Source of the DNA: Cytidiella melzeri
Taxonomy: Eukaryota > Basidiomycota > Agaricomycetes > Polyporales > Irpicaceae
Direction of reading: 5' to 3'
Assembly (NCBI GenBank): GCA_022592445.1
Contig: JABYQR010000231.1
Coordinates: forward strand, 1 to 64,000
Length of the DNA: 64,000 nt
Shown here: in pieces, positions 1 to 10,111 of the stretch
Layout of the letters: every line of letters begins with the position of its first letter
Numbering within the stretch: position 1 is the first letter of the stretch
Program-made: the position numbers and the translations under genes
The notes under the pieces: model-generated
Database searches by the model: none
What the model was told of the DNA's origin: nothing
What the model saw: only the letters and a program-made list of their open reading frames with translations

Positions 1-1107
1 ACACTTTGGGGGACAAAAGGGTCACATCTGAAAAAGCATAAATGTGCTGGAGCACACTGGAATAATTCTTCTTCACTTTTCAGGAACTGTAATGTTGTGC
101 AATGTTTGCTGCTGATGAAAAAATGAGTTACATGCTCTAAGAATTAAGGGGTTTAAGAAGCCATTTTAGAATCAGCCTTCCGAACATGTTCCAGGTGTCC
201 TGTTGATGTCTGAACTTCCTCATCCTCGTTGGAACTGCCTGTGTTCTGATGGAAACTCTTGCTCAGCTAGCAACAGGTGTTTCTGGAATTTTTGGGAACA
301 ATCAGTTGCAATGATGTAACAAGAAACCCACATGCTCTCCTTGTCAAAAACCATCAATGTGCTGGTGCATGCTGGAACAAATCTTCTTTATTCTTCAGGT
401 ATTGCAACTAGAGTATTCTGGTGATACCTGAAGTAAGCTGCTTAGATCAGTAAGATAGTTACTTACTAAAGTTGTTACCAGTAGTAAAATGAAATATCAA
501 AGATGGTACCGGTAATAAAGTTATCTAGAAAGGTATCTCTTTTACACTATGTTACTAATCAAATTTGCTATTTGTGAACTTAACAAAGTAATATCACAGA
601 TTGGTTGGCTGATAAAGGTTTACCAATTACTGACTAGAGTGAGTATTAATCTGTTTACCAGTAACATAAACACTGATCAAAGTAGCTTTTTCAAATGTAA
701 TCACTTGTCAGAAAGTATCATCTCTTTCAGCATTTAGAAATTGTATTGCCAGCCCTGCTAATGCTAGTATTGCTGGGGTAGAGCTGCTGATAGTGTAGAG
801 ATCCTGCTCATCTTGCCTTTTCAGTAGTGTTCATTGTGCTACTGGTAAACAAGTCACATAGTGAAAGATTCCTGAGGAGCTTGCAGACCATGGCATTGGT
901 TAGGGACAAGAGAGACATTTGTGCAGATTTCAAGATGGATAACAGTTTCTCAACTATTGAACCTATGCTTGTATCTGTTGATTACAGCTTAACAGTTACC
1001 ACAGCTTGACAGTTAGGACCAGAACAATACATTAACACTATACAATAAAAGATGTGTAAGAAGATTTTGGTAAGCAATGATTGACCTGCAGGTTGACCTG
1101 TAGGTAG

Positions 1108-1139
1108 CAGGTACCCACACTCGCAGGTGTGGGTACCTG
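1108..1139. repeat. Perfect 13-bp stem hairpin in a GCAGGT-rich tract
   Basis: 1108-1120 (caggtacccacac) is exactly the reverse complement of 1127-1139, with a 6-nt loop. The surrounding 1084-1225 repeats the motif cctgcaggt / ctgtaggt / gtgcaggt many times on both strands. The role is unknown; such tracts occur in subterminal parts of DNA transposons. Confidence 0.6.
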
Positions 1140-1784
1140 GCATTATCAAACCTGTACAGGTGCAGGTAAGGAAATTGATTTTCTTGTATACCTGCAGGTA
1201 CAGGTGCAGGTAGACCTACAGGTGCACCCGTGCTGAGCTTTAAATCACTTTGACAGAACCCTATGACAAAGTCCGCATCCAACTTGGGATCCATGTGATC
1301 AGCCCATAAGAATTGTGGAAAGTGTTCTGGAGAAATGTTATACTTGGCATATTTGCAGCTCTTGAGTCCTGATTGTACACTTAGCACGCAGTCAGCCAAA
1401 CAATTAATGATGTGTTAAGTCCACGGCCATACCTGGGGTTTTGCCGATCAAGCATGTACGGGCAAAGAAGGCAACCTGTCTCGTTGAGATGGAAAACCTG
1501 AAAGTTTTCCGGTCTGCAGCTAATGAGGGGAGGGGGGAGGGGGTTGAATGTGTGCCAAGTGGGAAGCGCCACCTTGGTGCCATTGACTAGGGCCGAGATT
1601 AGATGCTTGCAGCTGGTGTGCAGCTTGGTATTCTTTAGAAGGATAAGGTGGAAGAGTAGCTCAGATGTTGCTTTCTGCAGCTATGAGAGTTGCTTTTCCA
1701 GTCCCACTGCCATTTGTTGTTCAACAGTCAATGTCCTTCAGAATGGTGAACGACTTGCAGCCAAGCTGATGCAATTTATAAGTC

Positions 1785-2042
1785 CTAGAAGTGATTTGTA
1801 GCTTTGTGAATCAGTCTTAAGGAATAACTGCTTACTCTCTCTTTTGTCCTTCTGGTAGACCATTTCTGTGGCCTCTTTTGCTCTCGGGCTTCACTTCTGT
1901 GTGTCTCCTCCAATTTGACTGCTCTCCAAGCATTTTGAAGACTCTCTTGTGATTGGCAAAAGATGGTGGGGCATTTCTTCTTGTGCTGCGTGAGGGCACT
2001 CTCCAAACCAACCTGCTTGCCACAATTGCAGATGAATGCCAT
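1785..2042 (-). pseudogene. Degenerate zinc-finger-like open frame, possible transposase N-terminus
   Basis: The frame reads about 85 residues on the minus strand. It opens with C-x-C, then H, then C (FICNCGKQVGLESALTQHKKKC), a C2HC-like finger followed by a basic Gln/Arg-rich helix. Many basidiomycete transposon proteins start with a single such finger, but nothing downstream in this frame or its neighbours (1013-1572 minus) can be tied to a catalytic domain. No start-codon context or splice structure supports a live gene. Called a possible transposon remnant only. Confidence 0.2.
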
Positions 2043-3506
2043 GGAGAGAGAGAGAGGAGGCCCTTTGAAAGCCCAAAAGATCAGCAGCTCCTCCTAAGTG
2101 ATAAAATATGCAGCACCTACCAGTAATTTGAAGGTGGTGGTGATTGCTCACGTTTACAGGAGTCCAAGTTGCTGGCAGTTGCAGCTTAGACTGTGTATAT
2201 GACTCCACCTCTTCATCACAGTGACACTGTGAGGAGATTGAGATACAGCAATTGGAAGGCAGCAGTCAGCACCTACACTCAGAAGGGCCACTAATAGTCT
2301 CAGCTCGGACTGCATACGTGACCCCAGCTCTCCATCACAGTGACACCGCAAGGAGGAGACTGAGATACGAAAAGTTGGGCAAGGCATTTCTGAGGTCCGT
2401 CAGCAGTCAAGCCAACAGGATGTCAAACCTGGTGTTGTTGCTGGTAGACTCGGCATGGGGAATGAATCACTAGTGAGGAGAATGGCAGTGGCAATTCAGG
2501 GAGGTAGTGTTGGTGATAACCGTAGGTGTTGTCGTGGTGGTGGCTGTCATTGTTGTGGCCATGTCAAACCTGACAATCGTGTTTTGCCTGGGCGTATCAA
2601 ACCATCTTGGAACTGGCAGGAGACAGGGAGGATGACAAGGCAGTCATGTCAATCATTAGGCCAAAGTTGAAGGGAAGTTCAGGGAACCACTAGGCCGAGA
2701 ACAAAGGGGATGGTGTCAGACTGGTACCAGCTCTGGGCACAGAGTTGAGGCCAGGAGCTCAGCACAGCTACTGAAAGGGATAGCATTGGAAACTAGCTAC
2801 TTCATTTACACGTGAGATCTCTCAAAGCGTGCACAGAAGGTTGATAATCACTTACCTGATGTTTATAGTGCCTAGCTGAGGCTGCTGCTGAGAAACTCAG
2901 GACCAGCTGTTGGCCTGGTGTGGCTACACAATCTTGAGTCCTCTCAAGCAGTAGCTAACTGTTCAAGTTGGCCTCTGTCCATGGAGCTGCGATGTGTATG
3001 CTTTGGCAAAAGGAGTTGGTGCCGGCCACTTAATGGAGTGTTTGCCCAAAAGTTAACTTTCAACAATGAACATGGAGTGTTGAATGTCCGCGTAAGTCAG
3101 GGTGGGACTCATCATTGCAGTCACGGTGAGTATTGCAAGAAATCACGCATCAGCACTTGTGCAGCTGTTCTCTCATGCACAAGTCCTGATTTTAGTCATT
3201 CTCACAGAAGTTACAAGCACGATACAAGAATGAGATTGACGGATACACCATACACCTGTGGTGTAATGCGTATAATCTAGCAATAAGTTTGTACCACCTT
3301 ACACGCAAGGTACACTACCAGTACACAGCCCGTAAAGTAGACGCTCCATTGTCAGTGCAAAAACTTGTAAAATGCTGGTGGGTTTTTCCCAATGTGGTCT
3401 CATGTCAACTGCAAAACCATCACACAACACTTGCGTTAAAAAAATTTAACCATTATTTGACATGTGTATCCCTTAATTTGTTCTGACTGCAGATTCAAAG
3501 CCTACT

Positions 3507-4264
3507 TGACACGGAGACAAGGCTCGACGTGACAAACAGGGATACAAAGTGGATGATGACGAAGTGGTGGTGGTAGGCATGAAGCTCAATACTCTCACCA
3601 GCTATAAACCTTATGCAGATGTCTAGCCCAGTAATGACCAAGTTAGTATTGTGACTACCAGCTATGTAGTACAAGAGGGAGTTGCTTACCTAGCCCAGTA
3701 ACGACCAAGAGCTCGAGATGGGGGGCTAGGAGCGTACATGCAGCAGTATATATAGACTTCAGGGACCTGCGCACAGACCATGTTGAGGGCAGGCTTTGCA
3801 AGAAGCCGTGTGAACGAAGAACAAAAGAACTACCTAAAGGAGAACAATAGCTATTGTCTAGACCTTGCCAAGAACTCTACTCGTGAGAGAATCTATCTAA
3901 AAGGAGACCAACTATTGTATTCCATTCCCACACCTGTGAGAACATCCTTCCATAAAGAGAATAATAGGGAAATAACAATAAGGAGCCCATGTGAACGGTA
4001 TCTATGACGTCAAACCCTAGCTATGGGCTGAGCCATGTGCTTGTAGCCATGTGGTCTTACTTAAGCTAAGTCACATGCCAGTGTGACGTAGTAGCAAGTA
4101 ATGTGACCGTGTGGAGCATCCAAGCCACGTGATACGGGCGCTTAATAGACGTGAAAAGGGAGTTTATGCAGAGAAGGTTGCAACTGAGCTGCAGCCCGGA
4201 GTTTTATAGATAAAAACAAGAGGTAAATTGCGAAAATTAAGGGCTAGTCAGGCCATCCATGACA
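3507..4264. mobile_element. Solo LTR, same family as the gypsy element at 9187-16835
   Basis: This 758-bp copy matches the two LTRs at 9187-9946 and 16079-16835 over its whole length, more diverged in the first 250 bp. It ends in TGACA like them. Its start, TGACACGGAGAC, differs by one base from the TGTCACGGAGAC of the others. A perfect 5-bp target duplication CTACT lies at 3502-3506 and 4265-4269, so this is a complete insertion reduced to one LTR by LTR-LTR recombination. The right-hand duplication overlaps the start of the inverted repeat at 4266, so it landed at the very end of that element. Confidence 0.93.
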
Positions 4265-5262
4265 CTACTATCGATGACCCAGAAGTGAACTGGGGACAGG
4301 AAGTGAACTATCTGCTCGGTGATATGCCCAGAAAACAGCTAGGCACGGAGACACGGCAGCAGCCAGCCATTTGCGCGGCCCGCGTCCTCCTGAGTGGCAA
4401 ATCCCTTCACTTTCCCAGTGCCGCGGGCACGGAGAGGTTCACCGAGGTCACGAGGAGTCCGCCAAGGATCTGAGGACTTGGCAAGGGGCAGCAATCTGCC
4501 GGAAACATCCAAGGCCAAGAACTCGCTTGCAGACACGCCCTCTTTCCGTTGAAGCATGGGCCGCCCAGCCACCAAGTGTTTCGGACGCGGGTCAGACCAA
4601 CGATGGAAGAAAATTGACTCACGGACCTCGTTTCATGAAGGCTTCTATCACGCCACGCTGTGCAATTCTTGGACGGCGCCTCATCACCTGTTCACAATGG
4701 TTGGCGCCCCTTCAGCGTAAGTGCGCGTGCCGTTTCTCTGCCTCGACCAACGCTGTGTCCTGCCGGGCGTCAATTTGCTGGTCACTTTGCCTCCATGAAC
4801 GGAAGTACTCTGCCACAGTGTTTTCTTGCTCTCGCGTTTGGGCTTAGGCCAAAGAAGGAAAGGTTTAGGAGAGGGGCTTAGGTATACAAAAGGTGTTATC
4901 TGTACTGCGTAGAAAATCAATCAATCCCCACCCCAGTTCCCAGAGTTCCTTTACACTTTGCGCTTGTGTTGAGGGAGTCTCTTTGCACCAAAAGCTGTAG
5001 CATCTCCTGTGTTGCTTCATTGTGTCTTTCTCTACGTTTATGTCTGCTGCGCCTACCATTGACAACCCACCTCGTGTTTGCCATTATTGTCCAACAGTTC
5101 CACACTTACCAGACGGTTGCTGCCCATACCGCCCGCGCCGCGAGGTCCTTCGCTGCTACCCTATCATCCCCACGCCCACACCGCCGCCTGAACCCTCAGT
5201 AGCACCTACCGTCTCCCCTGAGAGATTAACTTCTAAATCACCTTCGCCAGTGTCGTCCATTG

Positions 5263-5976
5263 TGTAACAATTAAGGTTACTACTCACCAGATAAGTTGTT
5301 AAACTTGAAGGGATAGAGTGAGATAGAGTGTAAGAGGTGTGGTGAGCAAAGTACTGCAGAGTACAAGGTAGTCCTTTATCAAAAGAGTGGATAAGACTGA
5401 GGGGATATGCCCTCAGGAGTGCCTCTATATATACATGAAGGGGAGGACCCCAGGTACTACCCTAAGACCCCTAATACCTACATGAGTAAGCAAAGTAATC
5501 TACCTTACTAAGCATGCCCTATGCCCTAGTGGTGCCACTTCAATAATCAACCAATAGCAATTGTCCCCATGACCTGACCCCATGACCCAGCTCCAAGGCT
5601 AGACTTATTCTAGCTTGTTCTAAGACAAGGCTAGACTTTTCCAGAAGGTTCTATGAACTATGACATCATCTAATGGAATGTTCTATACTATGACATCATA
5701 GTTCCAGCAAGTTCCACAAGGTTCCAGAGAGTTCTATCATGTGATACACAGATAAGGAAAGGAGCGCATCAGCGCATCAGAGACAGGAGGCGCATCAGTG
5801 CATCAATTGATAGGCACTGAGAATAAGCACCGGAATAGGCGCCTGATAAGCGCCAGATAAGCGCTGGATAAGCGCCTAAATAGACACCGGATAAGCGCTT
5901 GACAAGCGCTTAAATATTCCAATAATACCGTTGCCTGGTAAGGCAAGTCTTGTAGAAACATTGAAAATCTGTGACA
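5263..5976. mobile_element. Solo LTR of a second retrotransposon family
   Basis: A 714-bp unit starts TGTAACA and ends TGTGACA, nearly inverted ends with the TG..CA hallmark. It is flanked by a perfect 5-bp duplication CATTG (5258-5262 and 5977-5981). There is no internal retroelement sequence and no partner LTR in the window, and its sequence is unrelated to the gypsy LTR. It interrupts an open reading frame that is otherwise continuous. Confidence 0.9.
5760..5915. repeat. Degenerate short tandem repeats inside the solo LTR
   Basis: The 3' part of the LTR is built of variants of gcgcatca(g/a) followed by variants of ggataagcgc/agcgcctga, spaced by about 10-15 bp. Such arrays in LTRs are often enhancer-like; here no function can be shown. 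Confidence 0.6.
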
Positions 5977-6283
5977 CATTGCCTCCGTCGCGGACTCGCT
6001 TGATAATTGCGCTTATTGCAACACTCAGAGCAACCACGCAATTCCCCTGCGCTCAGGACCTTTTGTTCCGCTCGACTGCAATCGCCCCCGCGCACTGCAT
6101 ACAGACTGTTGGCTTTTGCCAGGCTTTGAAGGCAAGAACCACGAGTGCGAGCTTATCCAGTTCAATCTCACAAGCTCCACCAATGTCGTTGTTGGCCACA
6201 CATTTGCTTGCAACATGCATCACTGCTCGGAAGGAGTCGTTCTGCACTATTGCTCCCGCGAACAGTCGATTGAGTCAAATTAA

Positions 6284-7993
6284 CTGCGGTCTTGTATAGC
6301 CTTACGCAGTGTCTCGTGTTCCAATAGTTCATCTTTCGTTTGCAACTCTTTTGGTTTCATTGCACTGTGTCTATTTCTTACTTGCGTTATTTTACTGCAT
6401 TATTGCTTCTGCGTTTCACTTTCACTGTGTCGAGCTTACCGTGTTCACTTTCACTGCAACCGTGTTTTACAGTGACCACTTTCATCTTCATTAGCGACCG
6501 CGTTTTGTGTTTGAGATTTGCACTGTGATTGCGTTTACCATCCGCGTCTTTCCGTGCGCCGTCTTTACTTTGAGGCTTGGCATCTCGCGCGCGTTTCTCT
6601 TTGAGCCACGCTAAAACTCTTTCACCTTCACCGCGCCGCCCATCCCTTTTGCCCGCAATATATGTGGTATCTTGCCCTCCTAGCTCAATTTAAACAAAAC
6701 CCTTATTATCACAAACCTCGTTGCTCCTTACAGCACAGGTGAAACTAGGACTCTAAGACCACCTTGCACACTTTTGCACTACCGCGCTCCCTACGCCCTT
6801 ACACTCCTATTGCCACTTTGGGGTTGGTAGTGTTGTCTTTGGGATTGTAATTTGTTGTGGAGCGTACCTCAGTGTTTCATCGGGAAGGTACTTCCCCTCA
6901 CTCAACTGCCTCCAAAAGAAACAGGCATATGTTCTTATGCTACTAGACATTTTGTACAAAGTTTGGTATAGAAAGAGCAGCTCTGCGAGGATAGAAAAAT
7001 TGAATACCTCAATTTTTTGCATGCAGTTCATGAGTGAACTGTGATTGATGTGCTTACTGAGGCAGCACCATTGTATATTTTGGCCCAAAAATCACAGAGT
7101 ACATTGACATGGGTATATACTATCATGTAAAAATACCAGTTTGTATTTCTGAGCTATGTGGCAAGAATAGTAGAAGGTATACTCTTGACAGTGGAGACAA
7201 GCGTGACAATGCCTCCTTGTGGGTTAGAACTCCAACAAGTGCTATGTGAACACCACAATGTTTGCAGATTGCTCGGCATGTGCTGAGTTTAAACATATGT
7301 GAGCGCTTCTTTGTGACTTTCCGTGACAGTTCTCAGATTTTGGCGGGGGAAAAGTTGCCTTTGTGCGGACCTTTTATAGCATCTTTATCCCTCTCCAAAT
7401 ATTCACAGAAATGGACTACCTATAGCCAATATACTGTACTACATCACTATAAACTCCAAGCAAAAAGAAACACAGAGGAATGGGGGGGACCAGAAGTGAA
7501 CTGTTCAGTTCACTTCTGGGTCATAAATAGTACATGAATGTTTTTAGGATAGACAAGCAGAGTAGATCTGAAGCTCTATGTGTTCACCTGATAGCCACTC
7601 AGTGTCAACTACAAAGCTGGGTGAGCATGAGTACGAGACAGTACTTACACCTCAGAGGAAGTCATAAGCTAGTATGAGATGCTTGCGACAGAATCAGCTC
7701 GTATATAAATATGCAGTCTGTGGTAGGAAATGAAGCGCTTAAGATGTATTGATTGCGTCTCCAAACAGGAATTTTTTCCAAATTGGAAAAGCCGGTAGAG
7801 ACCCCCGCGTGAAAAATCAGACTACAAGTACTTTTGAGTAGTCTCGCGGGATCATTGTGACAAAGTCTTTCATTAAAGCCAGCTTTGGCTGCCCAATTCC
7901 CCAAATACATTTGTAGAATGGTTTTTACGAAGAATGGCAAGACATGCGTGACTTTTGCACCAAGCGCCCAACACACTTTTTTACAAATGCTAC
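6284..7993. other. No supported gene between the Cys-rich frame and the 7994 element
   Basis: 6300-6720 is pyrimidine-rich. Two minus-strand frames (6807-7088 and 7662-7976, about 93 and 104 codons) have no recognisable motif and no convincing splice partners. 7483-7522 is a hairpin made by the right end of the 4266-7532 element. 7985-7993 (AAATGCTAC) is the left target duplication of the element that begins at 7994. Confidence 0.5.
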
Positions 7994-9186
7994 CAGGCTC
8001 CTAAACAGCCTGCCTGGCGTCGTCGTTCAAATAGGTCTCAATGGGCGTAGCTCTATGCTGAATGTAATGATAGCAAGTTTTGTGTATACTGCAGCCACCG
8101 GAATGTACCGATAATTTCAATGTCAGATTGATATCACCACTCAAGAATTCTCACTCCGACCAAAATACAACTCAGATTTAACCTAAACACTTTGAAGACG
8201 ATGCCAGGCAGGCTGGCAAACAATGTAGTGGGAATGCTTGGTCAGCATTTCACATGCTGGTGTGATTTCGCTCTTGTCACTCCTGGTCACCCGACAGTGA
8301 CCATGCTACCACGTGCATGACGCGTCGCGCTTCGCGTTTTTGTTTACTTGATAAAAGATTGCTTTAAAAAATCATTGCGCTCGCTTGCTGCAACAGATAC
8401 TCTCACAGTCTTTCCCAAAACTCGTATGAGTGATACTCCAGCTGTTGCAGATCCGAACAGTTGCCGTAAGCGAACGCAAGTAATTTTGTCTTCGCGCGCT
8501 CCCATAGCTTGTCGTTGGCTGACTTTGACAAAGAGTTGACCATCTTGTGAACTGTCGTAAGTGAGAGGGATAGTCCTGCGTGTGCAAAGACTTTGACCAC
8601 AAGCTCAGGCGTAGACGTAGAATGAAAAAAACATGCCCATTACTGCAGCGAGAGCGCTGCATTGCTGATTTGTACTGAACGTAAGTATGGACATGACAAC
8701 AACTTGTCTCTGAATAAGTAACGGAGTTTGAGTCTCAATCTATACATGAATGCAAACTGTGGCTTACAATCTGTAGTAGAGCGTCCCGGCATTCTACAGC
8801 TCTGCGTTGCCTCTTTTTCAGTTGCGCCGCCTTTCGCTCTGCGTCCGAGCGAATCTCTCCCTCCGCAGCATTTTCAGCACCCTGCGGAGGTGCTTTGTTG
8901 TCCACATCCGGCCCCAGCATATCGAGGTCTGCGTCACACCAGTACTCGTTTTCTTTGCCCCAGGTAACATCCATCTCTACTGCACTCGGATCGACAACTG
9001 ACCGCACCTGCTCCTCTGAGAACTGGCGCTGGCGCTGAGTCCGCGTAGGGTCGCTATTGAGCAGAGCTCCGAGTAGGGTCGAAAGGACAGGAGCTTGTTC
9101 CTGCATCCGGCGCGCCATGCCATCAATGGTGAAGGTGTCAAACTGTTCAGCACAGGCATTAACAGCACTAATATGCCACCCACTCT

Positions 9187-9946
9187 TGTCACGGAGACGG
9201 AGCTCGACGTAACAACTAGGGACACGGAGTGGAAGACGACGACGAGGTGGTGGCAGGCGTATAGCACAATGCTCTCACCAGCTATAGACCTTATACAGAT
9301 ATCTAGCCCAGTAAAGACCAAGTTAGTATTGATACTACTCGCTATGTAGTACAAGAGGGGTGTTGCTTACCTAGCCCAGTAAAGACCAAGAGGTCGAGAT
9401 GAGGGCTAGGAGCGTACATGTAGCTGCTTATATAGACTTCAGGGGCCTGCGCACAGACCATGTTAAGGGCAGGCTTTGCAAGAAGCCGTGTGAACGAAGA
9501 ACAAAAGAACTACCTAAAGGAGAACAATAGCTATTGTCTAGACCTTGCCAAGAACTCTACCCGTGAGAGAATCTATCTAAAAGGAGACCAACTATTGTAT
9601 TCCATTCCCACACCTGTGAGAACATCCTTCCATAAAGAGAACAATAGGGAAAGAACAATAAGGAGCCCATGTGGACGGTATCTATGACGTCAAACCCTAG
9701 CTATGGGCTGAGCCATGTGGTTGTAGCCATGTGGTCTTACTTAAGCTAAGTCACATGCCAGTGTGACGTAGTAGCAAGTAATGTGACCGTGTGGAGCGTC
9801 TAAGCCACGTGATACGGGCGCTTAATAGACGTGCAAAAGGGAGTTTTATGCAGAGAGAATTGAAACTAGGTTGTAGCCCAGAGTTTTACAGATAAAAACA
9901 AAAGGTAAATTGCGAAAATTAAGGGCTAGTCAGGCCATCCATGACA
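9187..9946 (-). repeat. 3' LTR of the gypsy element
   Basis: 760 bp with TGTCA..TGACA inverted ends. It contains, antisense to the element, a 75-codon open frame (9460-9687 on the plus strand) that is preserved in all three LTR copies of the window. Confidence 0.97.
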
Positions 9947-9960
9947 TTACCCCCCTCCTA
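9947..9960 (-). other. Polypurine tract for plus-strand priming
   Basis: Read on the minus strand, the 14 bases before the 3' LTR are AGGAGGGGGGTAA-like (purine run 9950-9960), directly abutting the LTR's TGTCA. This is the expected place and composition for a retroelement polypurine tract. Confidence 0.8.
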
Positions 9961-10111
9961 AAATCGAGCGTCCTCGCGAAGCATCACTGTGCTGTGGTGA
10001 TAGAGGTCTTCTACCCGTCTACAGGGATTCAGCAGAATTGCCCCGATTGTCTAGTCAGAAGGATGCTAGGAAGTTTCTCCCCTTCTGGTGTCGTTGACTC
10101 GACGTTACCCG

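Larger units (their letters stand above)
1..3506. other. Gene-poor, repeat-derived left edge
   Basis: No reading frame here reads as an intact gene. The stretch is AT-rich and has short internal duplications: 46-85 and about 354-400 share the pattern 'aatgtgctgg..ca..ctggaa..a..tcttc', and 2189-2256 and 2309-2379 are diverged direct copies around 'catcacagtgacac'. The features looked for were LTR ends, long open frames with family motifs, and splice-linked exons. Only a weak zinc-finger-like minus frame (1785-2042) and a hairpin (1108-1139) stand out. It is probably decayed transposon sequence. Confidence 0.5.
5040..6283 (+). pseudogene. Cys/His-rich protein gene split by a solo LTR
   Basis: An ATG frame runs from 5040 into the left edge of the solo LTR. 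When the LTR and one copy of its CATTG duplication are removed (join 5040..5262, 5982..6283) the frame continues without a stop to TAA at 6281-6283, giving 174 codons. The two halves are rich in paired cysteines: CHYC and GCC in the first; DNCAYC, DCN, TDCW, HEC, FACN, HHC and HYC in the second. This suggests a zinc-binding fold, possibly PHD/RING-like or a cysteine cluster such as those that accompany basidiomycete transposons. The middle is Pro/Ser-rich. A TATA-like tatacaaaa lies near 4881. It sits inside the candidate TIR element 4266-7532. Family not identified. Confidence 0.6.
4266..7532. mobile_element. Candidate TIR DNA element with 27-bp inverted ends
   Basis: 4266-4292 and the reverse complement of 7506-7532 agree at 25 of 27 positions (core ATGACCCAGAAGTGAACT). 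Both outer edges read TA, compatible with a TA target duplication. Without the solo LTR inserted at 5263-5976 the element would be about 2.55 kb. The only coding content recognised is the interrupted Cys/His-rich frame (5040-6283); no transposase was found, so it would be non-autonomous or decayed. The right end also forms a local hairpin (7483-7522) because the core motif occurs there in both orientations. Confidence 0.55.

Noticed and set aside
5760..5915. CRISPR-like or satellite array
   Set aside because: The repeat units are short (about 10-14 bp), degenerate, without unique spacers, and lie inside an LTR of a eukaryotic element.
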